DNA from: Opitutia bacterium Tous-C4FEB
GTDB lineage: Bacteria > Verrucomicrobiota > Verrucomicrobiia > Opitutales > Opitutaceae
Direction of reading: 5' to 3'
Length of the DNA: 64,000 bases
Assembly: GCA_002304445.1 (NCBI GenBank)
Contig: NEVA01000003.1
Location: forward strand, 1 to 64,000
The position numbers and the translations under genes were made by a program. Positions 9,002-18,278 of this stretch are shown here, in pieces. Under the pieces are notes generated by a model. That model saw only the letters and a program-made list of their open reading frames with translations, did not search any database and was not told where the DNA came from. Every line of letters begins with the position of its first letter. Within the stretch, counting starts at the first letter, position 1.

Positions 9002-9787
9002 ATGTTCTGGCTCAAAAAATTCGTCTCCTTTTGGCTCATGCCGCTACCTTTCTGCCTGACGCTGCTGACGGTCGGCTTGGCGATCCTGCTCTTCTCCCGA
9101 CGAGCCCGATTGGGGCGTTGGCTGCTCATCGCCGGCACCGTACTGCTTGGTTTGTTTTCCAACAAGGTCGTGAGTACCTGGCTCGTCCAGCCCATTGAAT
9201 TAACGTTCGCCCCAATCCCCGAGCTCAAGGCCAACGCTCCCTTAACGACGGAGTTGGCGCGGTGCCGGTTTGTCGTAGTGCTGGGCAGCGGGCACTCCGA
9301 CTCCCCGGGGTTCTCTGCCAACAACCAGCTTTCTTCCGCCGCTCTCGCCCGCATCACCGAGGGGGTCCGCCTACTGCGACTCCTACCCGGCGCGAAACTG
9401 GTGGTCAGCGGCGGCGGACGACCCGGCTATCCGACCCACGCCGCGGTTCTGGGCCGCGTCGCGGTCGAACTCGGGATCGATCCGGGCCGCATCGTTTATG
9501 CGGAAGCCGGCCGCGATACCGAAGACGAAGCCCGTGAGGTCGCGGCCTTGGTCGGCCAAGCCCCGGTCGCTCTCGTGACCACCGCTTGGCACCTCCCCCG
9601 GGCCGCCGCTCTCTTCCGGCGCGCCGGGGTTGATGTCCTGCCGTGCCCAACCGACTACACCGCGCGGCCGAGCCCTGAATTTTACTGGCGCGATGTCGAC
9701 TGGGATGTCGCCTCGCTCGAACGCAGCACAGCCGCCGTGCGTGAACGCATCGGTTACCTCTGGGCATGGTTGCGGGGCAAAGTCTAG
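9002..9787 (+). CDS. YdcF/ElyC/SanA family (DUF218) membrane protein
   Basis: This 261-residue protein has two N-terminal transmembrane helices followed by a DUF218 domain with the characteristic FVVVLGSG, LVVSGGG and TTAWHLPRA segments. The start at 9002 (MFWLKKF) is preferred over 8963, as it gives a clean hydrophobic N-terminus. ElyC-type proteins affect envelope integrity or peptidoglycan precursor supply in Enterobacteria; their enzymatic activity is not established. Its last four bases overlap the convergent M19 dipeptidase gene. Confidence 0.85.
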   Translation: MFWLKKFVSFWLMPLPFCLTLLTVGLAILLFSRRARLGRWLLIAGTVLLGLFSNKVVSTWLVQPIELTFAPIPELKANAPLTTELARCRFVVVLGSGHSDSPGFSANNQLSSAALARITEGVRLLRLLPGAKLVVSGGGRPGYPTHAAVLGRVAVELGIDPGRIVYAEAGRDTEDEAREVAALVGQAPVALVTTAWHLPRAAALFRRAGVDVLPCPTDYTARPSPEFYWRDVDWDVASLERSTAAVRERIGYLWAWLRGKV

Positions 9788-10941
9788 GCCGACCTCAACC
9801 GCGCGACGTCCCGCATGAGGCGCAGCGTATTGCCGCCCCAGATTTTGCCGAGCGCGGCTTCGCTCAATCCGCGCGCTCGCAGCGCGCACGTGATCATCGG
9901 ATAATCGCTCACCTCCCGCAGGCCGGTAAATCCACCGCCGCCATCGAGATCGCAGCCTATGCCGACATGGTCTTCCCCCGCGACTTCCACCGCGTGAAGC
10001 ACATGCGCCACGTAATCGTCCATCGTTGCCGTCGCCGGTGGAAAACTTTGCTCAAACTCCGTCCATGCCCGGCCCACGTCAGCCCGCACGGCCGGGGACA
10101 AAACCTCGTTGCGAAATCGCATCATAATGCGGTCCACCGCCGCCGTCTTCGCCGCCAAATCGGCTTGCGCCGCCATCGCCACGGCCAAGCCGTTAATTTG
10201 AATCACCCCGCCCTTCGCCGCGAGTGCTCGCAGCAGGTCATCGCCGATGTTACGCGGGTGGTCGCACACCGCCCGGCAGCCCGTGTGAGACAAGATTACC
10301 GGCGCCCGCGACTGCTCGATCATTTGCGCCAACGCCGCGTCCGAAACGTGCGAGCCGTCGACTATGATTCCAAGACGGTTACACTCCGCGACGATCTCTC
10401 GCCCCAACGGGCTCAGCCCGCCCCACTCCACTCCGAGCGGATCGGTCGACGAATCCGCCACGTCGTTATTCAACATGTGCGTAAAACCGATCATGCGCAC
10501 CCCGAGGTCGAAGAACTCTTGCAACGCCCCAACCTCGAGCCCGAGCGGATAAGCATTCTCTATACTCAAAAAAATCGCACGCCGTCCCTCCGTTTTTAGC
10601 CGCAGCGCGTCTTCAGCCCCCAGCGCGAGTCCGCACGTGCCCGCATTTGCGGCCATCGCCGCCCGGGTCCGCTCCACTATTCCGCGCACCGCCGCCTTCG
10701 CCACCGCGTGCCCCTCAGCAGTGCGGGCCGCTTGCATAAAATAAGCCGCAAATACCGCTGCATCCAAACCGCCCGCACCCATGCGCGGCAGGTCACACTG
10801 TGAGCCATCGCCCGCGTGACTGTGACGCACCCCGAAATCCCAACCCGCCCTCGGCAGACTCGCTGTCGGCGTGTCGAAATGGGTGTCGATCGTAAACAGG
10901 CGTTCGTGCAGCGCCGTGGCTTCGGCAGAAGGTTCAATCAT
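9784..10941 (-). CDS. Membrane dipeptidase, peptidase family M19
   Basis: The 385-residue product matches the renal-dipeptidase family: an N-terminal zinc motif DTHFD (His-X-Asp), a mid-protein SIENA with the bridging Glu, a GSHVSDAAL segment, an SHTGCRAVCDHPRN segment with zinc His and substrate Arg, and a C-terminal GCDLDGGGG with the catalytic Asp. These enzymes hydrolyse dipeptides, including D-amino acid-containing ones. The start at 10941 (MIEPS) is chosen; 17 further upstream codons are open but Gly/Arg-rich and unlike the family. No signal peptide is evident. Confidence 0.9.
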   Translation of the reverse strand: MIEPSAEATALHERLFTIDTHFDTPTASLPRAGWDFGVRHSHAGDGSQCDLPRMGAGGLDAAVFAAYFMQAARTAEGHAVAKAAVRGIVERTRAAMAANAGTCGLALGAEDALRLKTEGRRAIFLSIENAYPLGLEVGALQEFFDLGVRMIGFTHMLNNDVADSSTDPLGVEWGGLSPLGREIVAECNRLGIIVDGSHVSDAALAQMIEQSRAPVILSHTGCRAVCDHPRNIGDDLLRALAAKGGVIQINGLAVAMAAQADLAAKTAAVDRIMMRFRNEVLSPAVRADVGRAWTEFEQSFPPATATMDDYVAHVLHAVEVAGEDHVGIGCDLDGGGGFTGLREVSDYPMITCALRARGLSEAALGKIWGGNTLRLMRDVARLRSA

Positions 10942-11342
10942 GCCGCCGAGCAAAGCGCCCGCGCGCCCCGGCGCAAGTCGGCCGCCGCTCAACCCGGCGA
11001 CAGCACAACCGTTCGCATCGCCGCCGTAATCCCCGCTAGATCATGCTGCATCGTGCGCGTGAACGGCACCCATCGCACCGAGCGCACCACGAGAGCGCGC
11101 CCGCGCGGAGAAGGCGGAACAGTTCTGCGCTGACTCAACGCGGTGCGCGGCGCGTCCCGCTCGCACCGATCAGCAAGCCGGCGGGCGGGGCGACGACTTG
11201 CCCGTTTAATTCTTGGTCAGGCCGTCCCCAGCGGACCGATCCCAGGTTGACCCGCGATAGGGTCCTTACAGAGCCCTCCCATATTGGAGAAAAGGCTGTA
11301 ACCCGAGAGTCGTTTCGGCTGAGCTCCGCTCACTCACTCATC
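10942..11342. other. Divergent intergenic region
   Basis: These 401 bases separate the divergently transcribed M19 dipeptidase and TlpA-like genes, so at least two promoters are expected. A TTGACC at 11247-11252 could be a -35 element for the downstream gene, but no well-spaced -10 is evident. I recognise no RNA gene. The plus frame stays open from 11043 into the next gene, but its translation is unlike a protein. Confidence 0.4.
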
Positions 11343-12305
11343 ATGAAAATCCACCGCCTCCTCCTCGCTCTGCTGGCCGGGCTCACCGCGCCATTTTCCG
11401 CCGCGTTTGCCCAAGACGCCGCCCCCGCCCCGGCCAAAAGCCCGGCCGCCACCGACCTCGACGCGCTCGTGAAACAGATTCGAGCCAAAATGAGCAGCGG
11501 TTCCCGCACCGCCGAAGCCCTCGCACCGGAGCTCGCGCAATTTGAAGCGCTCCGGGCCAAATACGCCGCCGACAAGTCCGATGATGTCGCCCAGATCGCG
11601 ATGATGCACGCTTCGCTCTATGCCCAAGTCTTGAACGACGAGGAGAAAGCCAAGGCCTTGCTCACCGCGCTCAAGACCGATTTCCCCGGGACCAAAGCCG
11701 CCGCAAATGCCGATCGGATGCTCGTGCAGATGAGCCCCGAAGCCAAAGCGAAGGCCAAAGCCGCGGCCGCCGAACGCGAAGCCAAACTTGCCGCCCTCGT
11801 TGGTAAAACTGCCCCGGAGCTTGATTTCATTTGGTCCTCAAAGGACGGCCTCAAAAATCTTTCCGCGCTCAAGGGCCAAGTCGTGGTGCTCGATTTTTGG
11901 GCCACTTGGTGCGGCCCGTGCATCGCATCCTTCCCCGAGATCCGGGAACACGTCGCCCACTTCAAAGGTTCACCGGTTACCTTTCTCGGCGTCACCAGCA
12001 TCCAAGGCGCGGTTTCAAATATGCCCGGCGGCAAGATCGACACCAAGGGTGACCCGGCGAAGGAAATGGCCCTCATGCCCGAGTTCATGAAACAAAAGGA
12101 TATGACGTGGGACGTCGTTTTCAGTCAGCAAGAGGTCTTCAATCCCGACTACGCCATCCGCGGCATTCCATACGTAGCCATCATCGCTCCGGATGGCACC
12201 GTGCGGCACGCCGGCCTTCATCCCGGCAACAAAGCCGCCGACATCTCCGGTAAAATCGAAGCCTTGCTCAAGGAGTTCAAACTCACCTCGCCCGCCAAAT
12301 CTTAA
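11343..12305 (+). CDS. TlpA-like thioredoxin-fold protein, secreted
   Basis: The 320-residue protein starts with a Sec signal peptide (MKIHR, hydrophobic core, AFAQD cleavage region). A helical, Ala/Lys-rich middle part (about residues 35-150) follows, then a C-terminal TlpA/ResA-like redoxin domain with the active site WCGPC (Cys190 and Cys193). The domain ends with the cis-Pro segment GIPYVAII. It is probably a periplasmic thiol-disulfide reductant, for example in cytochrome c maturation or protein repair; the helical insert is common in Verrucomicrobiota and Bacteroidota homologues. The gene is followed by a strong terminator and appears monocistronic. Confidence 0.9.
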   Translation: MKIHRLLLALLAGLTAPFSAAFAQDAAPAPAKSPAATDLDALVKQIRAKMSSGSRTAEALAPELAQFEALRAKYAADKSDDVAQIAMMHASLYAQVLNDEEKAKALLTALKTDFPGTKAAANADRMLVQMSPEAKAKAKAAAAEREAKLAALVGKTAPELDFIWSSKDGLKNLSALKGQVVVLDFWATWCGPCIASFPEIREHVAHFKGSPVTFLGVTSIQGAVSNMPGGKIDTKGDPAKEMALMPEFMKQKDMTWDVVFSQQEVFNPDYAIRGIPYVAIIAPDGTVRHAGLHPGNKAADISGKIEALLKEFKLTSPAKS

Positions 12306-12353
12306 GGCGCTGCATTTTCTCCCGTCGCCCGACCATCCGGGCGTCGCACCGCG

Positions 12354-12386
12354 AAGCCCCGGACTACCCGGGGCTTTTCGTTTTTT
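12354..12386 (+). terminator. Rho-independent terminator after the TlpA-like gene
   Basis: A perfect 9-bp stem (AAGCCCCGG at 12354-12362 with CCGGGGCTT at 12368-12376) is followed by TTCGTTTTTT. Confidence 0.9.
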
Positions 12387-12446
12387 AGCCCCTTGAGCCC
12401 CCGATTCGGGCCCGCGCCGTTTGAATTTTGGACGTTGCTCAAATTC

Positions 12447-12545
12447 GTAGCCGCGAGCGCGGGGGAGTCGCGGTCCGCCCACTCGCGCACGCTCGCGGCT
12501 ACCGGCTACGCTCGGAGAGTTCGGAACCCCACGGTAGCCGGTCTC
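12447..12545. repeat. Tandem inverted repeats in an intergenic region (REP-like)
   Basis: Two nested palindromes sit side by side. GTAGCCGCGAGCG from 12447 pairs with its reverse complement ending at 12502, and ACCGGCTAC (12501-12509) pairs with GTAGCCGGT (12534-12542). Both contain the word GTAGCC in one arm. The arrangement resembles REP/BIME-type repeats, though no second copy lies in this window. No T-tract follows, so a terminator role is less likely. Confidence 0.45.
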
Positions 12546-12683
12546 ACGCCTCTCTCGCCTCAGAAAAATCGCGTCGATCGATTTAAAGCTGCGTCCAAAT
12601 CGGCTAAATTACCTTCCGGCGTGCTCGGTCGCTCCATCACCGAAACCGTCGTCCACGACGCCAGCCTGCGCTCCCTCGAAGGC

Positions 12684-13010
12684 TTATCCCGGGCCATAGC
12701 CGGACTCGAAATCTTCCTCGTCGGAACCGGGGCAACCCCTCCCGAGACTCCGCCAGCCCGCTCGCCTCACCTGCATCGTCGCGCGAAATTCCAGCACCCA
12801 CTCCGCCAACCGCTCGATGTCTGCCAACTGACGAATCACGCGCTCGCTCGGAGCTTCGATGTCCAACGCAGCATCCATCGGCCCACGCTCGATTTGCCTG
12901 CCTCTGCCGGGGTGCATCGAAGAATCATCCATGAGCTTCCGGCCGGATCGAGCAACACCGCGATCCGGCACACCCAGATGTCCGGCGTCTCCCCTAGCCG
13001 TGCCCCGGCG
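12684..13010 (-). pseudogene. Remnants of small VOC-like and SRPBCC-like genes
   Basis: No intact gene fits here, but two minus-strand stretches in different frames look like gene debris. Around 12994-12940 a frame reads GETPDIWVCRIAVLLDPAG, reminiscent of the C-terminal strand of glyoxalase/VOC proteins. From 12878 another frame reads LDIEAPSERVIRQLADIERL, reminiscent of the N-terminus of SRPBCC (START/Bet v 1) domains. Both run into unrelated sequence. The region lies downstream of the M32 peptidase gene on the same strand. The assignment rests on short motifs only. Confidence 0.3.
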
Positions 13011-13015
13011 AAGCC

Positions 13016-14491
13016 TCAGCTTAAATAGCGCGCCCGCAGGTGCCGGATGTGCCACTTCGCGTCCGTCGGTTTACCCGTCGCCTGCGTGATGATCTCCTGC
13101 GGCGTCAGGGCGCCACCATGGGAATGCACCGCCTTTCGCAACCACGCCAAGAGCGGAGCGTAGTCACGCTTCTCCAATGCCACCGTGATTTTCTTCTCCC
13201 GTTTTGCGGCCGCAAACAGCTGCGCCGCGTTCAGGTTCCCGAGGGTGTAGGTGGCAAAGTAGCCGAGCCCGCCCATGCTCCAGTGGATGTCCTGCAGACA
13301 TCCGCGACGATCATCCGGCGGCGTCATCCCAAACAGATCGCGGTAAGCTTCATTCCAAGCCTTCGGCACGTCGTTCACCGCCAGTTCGCCTTTCATCAGG
13401 CGGCGCTCGATCCCGAAACGCAGCAGAATGTGCAGATCATAGGTCGCCTCGTCGGCCTCGACGCGGATGAAGCTAAACTCGCTCCGCAACACCTCCCGCA
13501 TGAAAACATCGAACTTCACCCGGCGGAGTTGGGGAAACAACTCCGCGGCACGGGGCAACCACGTATGCCAAAACCCCGGACTTCGCCCCACGTGATTTTC
13601 CCACAGCCGGCTTTGCGATTCATGAATCCCAAGCGAATCCGCGCTGCCGCTCGGCAATCCGAAATCGGCTTTCGGCAATCCTTGCTCATAGAGACCGTGA
13701 CCCGCCTCGTGCATTACCCCGAACAGAGAGGACAGAAAATTCGTCTCATCGTATCGGGTCGTTAAGCGCACATCGCAGGGGCCCAATGTCGTGCAAAAAG
13801 GATGGGGCGTCGTGTCGATGCGCCCCGCCTTAAAATCAAACCCCAAGCTCTCCGCGATCTCACGATTCAGAATCTGCTGCTGCTTGATCGGGTAGCGACC
13901 CCGCCGTGCCTCGGCCTTCACCCAGCAAGACTTCGCCACCGCTTCTCGGGCGATTTCCGCCAACTGCAGCTTCAACGTCTCAAACAGCGCCGCCACCTCC
14001 CGCGTCTTTGCGCCCCGCTCGTAAAGACCGAGCAATGCATCATACGGCTCGTCTTCGTAGCCGAACAACTCTGCTTTCCTCCGGGCGATGCTCAGCACCT
14101 TTTCCAAGTGTGGCGCAAACCGGGCAAAGTCGGAGGCCTTCCGCGCTTCAACCCACGCTGCTTTCGCATGGGTGCAGACTTCACTTTCCTCCCGCACCAG
14201 CTTTTGCGGCAGCTTCGTCGCCCGATCAAGGGCCCGGCGCAACTCGCGCACATTCGCCGCCTGCGTCGCATCCGCCGGCACCTCCGCCTCCGCTTGCTCC
14301 AAAAGTTTTAGCGTCCGCTTGGAACTCAACAACCCATGCGCTTTGCCCGTCAGATAGGAAAGCTGCCGGGCGCGAAAATCGAGAGCCCTCTCCGGCAAAT
14401 AGGTTTCTTGATCCCAACCGAGCACGGATCCAGTCGAGTTGATCAGCGCGATTTCGGCCGCGACTTCAAAGAGAGAACGATAAGCAGACAT
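13016..14491 (-). CDS. Carboxypeptidase, peptidase family M32 (Taq-type)
   Basis: The 491-residue metallocarboxypeptidase shows the zinc motif HEAGH with downstream GIHESQSRLWEN, the defining HEXXH and HES-Q motifs of family M32. Near the N-terminus WDQETYLP is a conserved family segment. The length is typical (about 500). The start at 14491 (MSAYRSLFE) is chosen; 35 upstream codons are open but not protein-like. These cytoplasmic enzymes remove C-terminal residues from peptides and probably help recycle oligopeptides. No partner gene is adjacent. Confidence 0.93.
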   Translation of the reverse strand: MSAYRSLFEVAAEIALINSTGSVLGWDQETYLPERALDFRARQLSYLTGKAHGLLSSKRTLKLLEQAEAEVPADATQAANVRELRRALDRATKLPQKLVREESEVCTHAKAAWVEARKASDFARFAPHLEKVLSIARRKAELFGYEDEPYDALLGLYERGAKTREVAALFETLKLQLAEIAREAVAKSCWVKAEARRGRYPIKQQQILNREIAESLGFDFKAGRIDTTPHPFCTTLGPCDVRLTTRYDETNFLSSLFGVMHEAGHGLYEQGLPKADFGLPSGSADSLGIHESQSRLWENHVGRSPGFWHTWLPRAAELFPQLRRVKFDVFMREVLRSEFSFIRVEADEATYDLHILLRFGIERRLMKGELAVNDVPKAWNEAYRDLFGMTPPDDRRGCLQDIHWSMGGLGYFATYTLGNLNAAQLFAAAKREKKITVALEKRDYAPLLAWLRKAVHSHGGALTPQEIITQATGKPTDAKWHIRHLRARYLS

Positions 14492-14734
14492 GCGGGACGG
14501 AGTGCCAGCGCCGCCGGCGTCACTCAAGCCCGAGATGCGGCAACATCTCGCGTCCAATTGGAGCGACGACGCCCCGCCTTGTTTCGAATCCCGCATGATC
14601 CGCCCAAAAAAATCATCGCGAGAACCAGCCCCTAGGCCGCCCCAACACCCCCCTCGGCCCTTAATTTCTTACCTTCACCGTGGGCCGCTCCGGCCTTGTG
14701 CCCAACTCACTTTGGGTTTCCTTGGAGGTTCACC

Positions 14735-15685
14735 ATGAACCTCTGCATCGCCGTCCCCGGGCTAAGCTCCGCCCAATGCCAGCGTCTGCTCACCGCACTC
14801 TCCTCGTACAACGTCACGTTTTGGGCCGATCTCCCCGAGGCCGAAAAACGCGTTACGCTCGCCGCCGCGCACATTGTGTTCGGCAACGTCCCTGCCTCCT
14901 GGCTCGCCGCTTCGGCCAACCTGCGCTGGGTGCAACTGGAGTCCGCCGGTGTCGACGCCTACCTCGGGATCAATGATACGCCACGCGCCACTCCAACTCA
15001 ACTCACGCACCTCACCGGATTCTTCGATCACGCCGTGGCCGAGGCCGCGCTCGCCGGTATCCTCGGTCTGTACCGACAACTCCCGCGACTTCTCCTCGCC
15101 CAGCCGCAATCGGCTTGGATCAAGGCGGAGGTCGAGCCCGGCATTCGCGCGCTCGATGGCCAGCGCGTTCTCCTGCTTGGTGCCGGTGGCATTGCCCAAA
15201 GGATCGCCCGCCTGCTCCGCGCGTTTGACGCCGAGATTCAGTTCTTCGCCCGCACCGCCGGCGCCGGATCCCTGACCACGCCCGCCGATCTGGACCTTGC
15301 CCTCGGCGCCACCGATCTCCTCATCGACACGCTGCCCCATACTTCCGCGACGATTGGCTTCCTCAACCACGCTCGCCTCGCCCGCCTTAAGCCGGACGCC
15401 GTCGTTTGTAACGTGGGCCGCGGCTCCACGCTGGACGAGAACGCACTCGTGGAACACCTCGACTCCGGACACCTCGGCGGCGCCGTGTTGGATGTGACCG
15501 CCATCGAACCCCTCCCCGTTGCGAGCCCGCTTTGGCGGCACCCGAAAGTCCTCCTTACCCAGCACACCGGCGGACGTTTCCCCTGCGAGATCGACCGAAA
15601 AATCGACGTATTCCTCGCTAATCTCGCCCGCTACGAACGCGGCGAAATGCTCCACGGCCCCGTAAACAGTGAGCGCGGCTACTGA
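14735..15685 (+). CDS. D-isomer specific 2-hydroxyacid dehydrogenase
   Basis: The 316-residue NAD-dependent oxidoreductase starts at 14735, six bases after a clear GGAGG (14724-14728). It has the nucleotide-binding GAGGIAQ motif and the catalytic Arg in NVGRGS, Glu in AIEPLP and His in QHTGG of the family. The divergence and short length suggest a GhrA-like glyoxylate/hydroxypyruvate reductase or a similar broad-specificity enzyme; the substrate is not decidable. Confidence 0.85.
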   Translation: MNLCIAVPGLSSAQCQRLLTALSSYNVTFWADLPEAEKRVTLAAAHIVFGNVPASWLAASANLRWVQLESAGVDAYLGINDTPRATPTQLTHLTGFFDHAVAEAALAGILGLYRQLPRLLLAQPQSAWIKAEVEPGIRALDGQRVLLLGAGGIAQRIARLLRAFDAEIQFFARTAGAGSLTTPADLDLALGATDLLIDTLPHTSATIGFLNHARLARLKPDAVVCNVGRGSTLDENALVEHLDSGHLGGAVLDVTAIEPLPVASPLWRHPKVLLTQHTGGRFPCEIDRKIDVFLANLARYERGEMLHGPVNSERGY

Positions 15686-16207
15686 GCTGTAACAGTCTCG
15701 CGCCTGCCACCTATCTCACCTGCCGCGCCCACCCAAATTCACCCGCCACGCTCCCCCCAACCGGCCGTTGCCAAATCAGCGACTTCGCGTCCGCGCTCAG
15801 CTCACGGACGCTCCACGCCACGCCACCCCAGCTGCCTCCCTGGTTCAACGCCTCGGGTCGGTTCAGTTATTCATTCTGATCCTTCCTCTCTTCGTTTTCG
15901 GCCTGTTGATCGCCGAGACGTTTTTTAGCTCCCAACGGAAATCGTTTCCAGTCGGATGAAAGCCGACACGCTGGTCAGCGGTGTTCCCCCGGAAGATTTC
16001 GCTCTTCGAACCGGTTCGCTGGAGTCGCTTCGTCGGCGTCTAGAGCGGCATGGTACACGACCACCTCGTCACCTGCTCCCGCTACGCTCCTTGCACCAAG
16101 CTCCGATAGTCCGGGGCCCGCTGCATGCAAACGGGCCAATAAAAATCTTTTGCATCGGGACTTTTGCACGCTTTGGTCCCTGTTGGACGTTCGCTGCTGC
16201 TTCTCTC
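15686..16207. other. Intergenic region with no firm gene
   Basis: About 520 bases follow the hydroxyacid dehydrogenase. A 63-codon plus-strand frame (15768-15959) ends in one hydrophobic segment (LFILILPLFVFGLLIAETFF) that could be a small membrane protein, but its N-terminal half is unlike protein and no ribosome-binding site is seen. I recognise no RNA gene. The end of the stretch presumably carries the promoter for the next two genes. Confidence 0.35.
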
Positions 16208-16609
16208 GTGTCACAACCTGTTCAACTCTCCCCCGAGACCATCGTCTGCCTCCGTGACGAGGCTTATGTGCACCTGTGCCGGCAGTCGCCTACGCAGGAG
16301 TTGACCCGCGTTGAAATTGAAAAGGCACAAGTCAAAAAAACCAAATCCTCCTTTGCGCTTTTCGCCTCAAAAAAATCCCGGCTGGCCTACCAAAAAGCCA
16401 TGGACGCGGTCTTGGAAGCAGAAGGAGAAATACGCCAAAAACTCATCCCGGAAGTAATCGCCGAGTTGTCGGCGCGCTACCTCACCAGCGACCTGGATGA
16501 TTACCGGATCGAACGGGCCAAGAACCCGTTCGCGTTTGATCGGGCCTTTTCGTTTTTTGCTTTACCCATTTTGCCTGTGCTGACTCACCGATCCGCAACA
16601 TTGGCTTAA
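16208..16609 (+). CDS. Hypothetical protein upstream of thymidine kinase
   Basis: I do not recognise this protein. From the GTG at 16208 it is 133 residues, with a charged helical middle (alternating Lys/Glu, Ala-rich) and a conserved-looking IPEVIAELSARYL segment. The same frame stays open upstream to 15956, but that part is not protein-like, which favours the GTG start. The C-terminus is hydrophobic and aromatic. It ends 24 bases before the thymidine kinase gene, so co-transcription is likely. Confidence 0.5.
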   Translation: MSQPVQLSPETIVCLRDEAYVHLCRQSPTQELTRVEIEKAQVKKTKSSFALFASKKSRLAYQKAMDAVLEAEGEIRQKLIPEVIAELSARYLTSDLDDYRIERAKNPFAFDRAFSFFALPILPVLTHRSATLA

Positions 16610-16633
16610 ACGTTTCATCGCTCCGCCCCCACT

Positions 16634-17215
16634 ATGGCCAAGCTCTACTTTTACTACTCGGCGATGAATGCCGGCAAATCGACGGTTCTGCTGCAATCGA
16701 GCTATAACTATCAGGAACGCGGCATGCGCACCTTGGTGTTCGTACCAGCAATTGATACCCGTTCCGGTCTCGGACGGGTGCGCTCCCGCATCGGCCTCGA
16801 GGCCCCGGCCGAAGTGCTCACGCCCACCGACAATCTGCTCAACCGCGTGCGCCATGAGCACACGATTGATCCGATCGCCTGCGTGCTGATCGACGAAGCC
16901 CAATTTCTCACTCGCGCCCAAGTCGAGCAACTTTCCGATGTCGCTGATGTGCTCGAAATCCCGGTCCTTTGTTACGGCCTGCGCACTGATTTCCAGGGTC
17001 AGCTTTTTCCCGGCAGCGGCGCGCTGCTCGCCCTCGCCGACGACCTCGTCGAGCTCAAGACGATCTGCCACTGCGGCCGGAAAGCCACGATGAACCTGCG
17101 CCTCGCCGCCGATGGCCGCGCCGTCCGCGAGGGCGCCCAAATTGAGATCGGCGGCAACGAACGCTACGTCGCCATGTGTCGCCGCCATCATAAGACGGCT
17201 CTTGCCGCCTCTTAG
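16634..17215 (+). CDS. tdk: Thymidine kinase (type II)
   Basis: The 193-residue enzyme phosphorylates thymidine with ATP in the pyrimidine salvage pathway. It has the N-terminal P-loop AMNAGKST, Walker [10 protein letters not shown] with the catalytic Glu, the [12 protein letters not shown] nucleoside-site region, and the zinc-binding lasso with CHCG and a later CRRH. The length is that of bacterial TdK. The short distance to the following dehydrogenase (17 bases) suggests a shared transcript. Confidence 0.95.
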   Translation: MAKLYFYYSAMNAGKSTVLLQSSYNYQERGMRTLVFVPAIDTRSGLGRVRSRIGLEAPAEVLTPTDNLLNRVRHEHTIDPIACVLIDEAQFLTRAQVEQLSDVADVLEIPVLCYGLRTDFQGQLFPGSGALLALADDLVELKTICHCGRKATMNLRLAADGRAVREGAQIEIGGNERYVAMCRRHHKTALAAS

Positions 17216-17232
17216 TCCCCGTGACCTGCCCC

Positions 17233-18231
17233 ATGCCGACCGTCGCCGTCTTCGACACCAAGCCCTACGACCGCGACTACCTTTCCGCCGCGGCAAAAGT
17301 CGCCGGGCTGACGTGTCGCTTCCATGAATTTCGGTTGGATGCCGATTCGGCGGCCATCGCCCAAGGGGCCGATTCCGTCTGTATCTTTGTCAATGATCGC
17401 GCCGATGCCCCGGTACTGGAGAAACTCCATCGCCTAGGTATTCGTCACCTTGCCCTGCGGTGCGCGGGGTTTAACCACGTCGATCTACCCAAGGCTCGGG
17501 CACTCGGCCTGAGCGTTACACGAGTCCCCGCCTACTCGCCTTACGCCGTGGCCGAGCATACCGTTGCCCTGCTGCTCGCGCTCGTCCGAAAAATCCCCCG
17601 CGCCCACAACCGCGTGCGCGAACTTAACTTTTCCCTAGCCGGTCTCGTCGGTTTCGATCTGCACGGTAAAACCGCCGGCATCATCGGCACCGGGCAAATC
17701 GGTCGTTTGGTCGCCCAGATTCTTCGTGGCTTCGGGATGAAGGTTCTCGCCTTCGATCCGGTCCAATCGGCCGATTGGGCGGCAGCCCACGGCGTCACCT
17801 ACGTCACGCTCGATCATTTGCTCCCGGCCAGCGACATCGTTACCCTTCACCTGCCCCTCACGCCCGAGACCCACCATCTCGTCGACTCTGCCGCCCTCTC
17901 GCGCATGAAGCCCGGCGTTGTTTTGCTCAATACCAGCCGTGGCCGTCTCATCGACACGACCGCTCTCATCGCGGCGCTCAAAACCGGCCATGTCGGCGGC
18001 GTTGGTCTCGATGTCTACGAGGAGGAAGCGGGGGTGTTTTTCGAAGACCTTTCCGGCACGGTGCTCGCCGACGACGAACTGTCCCGCCTGCTCACTTTTC
18101 CCAACGTGTTGATCACCTCGCACCAGGCGTTTCTCACGCAGGAGGCTCTCACCGAGATCGCCCGTGTCACCGTGGAAAATATCCGACGAAACGCCGCCGG
18201 CGAGCCGGCGCTACCCGGTTCGTCACTTTGA
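17233..18231 (+). CDS. D-lactate dehydrogenase-type 2-hydroxyacid dehydrogenase (LdhA-like)
   Basis: The 332-residue protein has the fermentative D-lactate dehydrogenase hallmarks: GIIGTGQIGR dinucleotide-binding motif, catalytic Arg in NTSRGRL, Glu in the YEEEAGVFFED segment and His in SHQAFLT. The ...HQAF.T form of the last motif separates LdhA-type enzymes from other hydroxyacid dehydrogenases. A GTG at 17221 is an alternative start four codons earlier. It probably reduces pyruvate to D-lactate with NADH. Confidence 0.88.
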   Translation: MPTVAVFDTKPYDRDYLSAAAKVAGLTCRFHEFRLDADSAAIAQGADSVCIFVNDRADAPVLEKLHRLGIRHLALRCAGFNHVDLPKARALGLSVTRVPAYSPYAVAEHTVALLLALVRKIPRAHNRVRELNFSLAGLVGFDLHGKTAGIIGTGQIGRLVAQILRGFGMKVLAFDPVQSADWAAAHGVTYVTLDHLLPASDIVTLHLPLTPETHHLVDSAALSRMKPGVVLLNTSRGRLIDTTALIAALKTGHVGGVGLDVYEEEAGVFFEDLSGTVLADDELSRLLTFPNVLITSHQAFLTQEALTEIARVTVENIRRNAAGEPALPGSSL

Positions 18232-18278
18232 ATTACGGGCGCGCTTCGGCAAATCGCTCGGCTCCGCTCCAATCAATT

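Noticed and set aside
12393-13028. Plus-strand frame of 211 codons
   Set aside because: Its translation is Arg/Ser/Pro-rich without domain; the region is better explained by inverted repeats and minus-strand gene debris.
15975-16214. Minus-strand frame of 79 codons
   Set aside because: No family resemblance and no ribosome-binding site; it overlaps the upstream region of the plus-strand hypothetical gene.
16508-16560. Hairpin AACGGG/CCCGTT followed by a T-rich stretch as a terminator
   Set aside because: It lies inside the reading frame of the hypothetical gene before tdk, the stem is only six pairs and the T-run is not directly after it.
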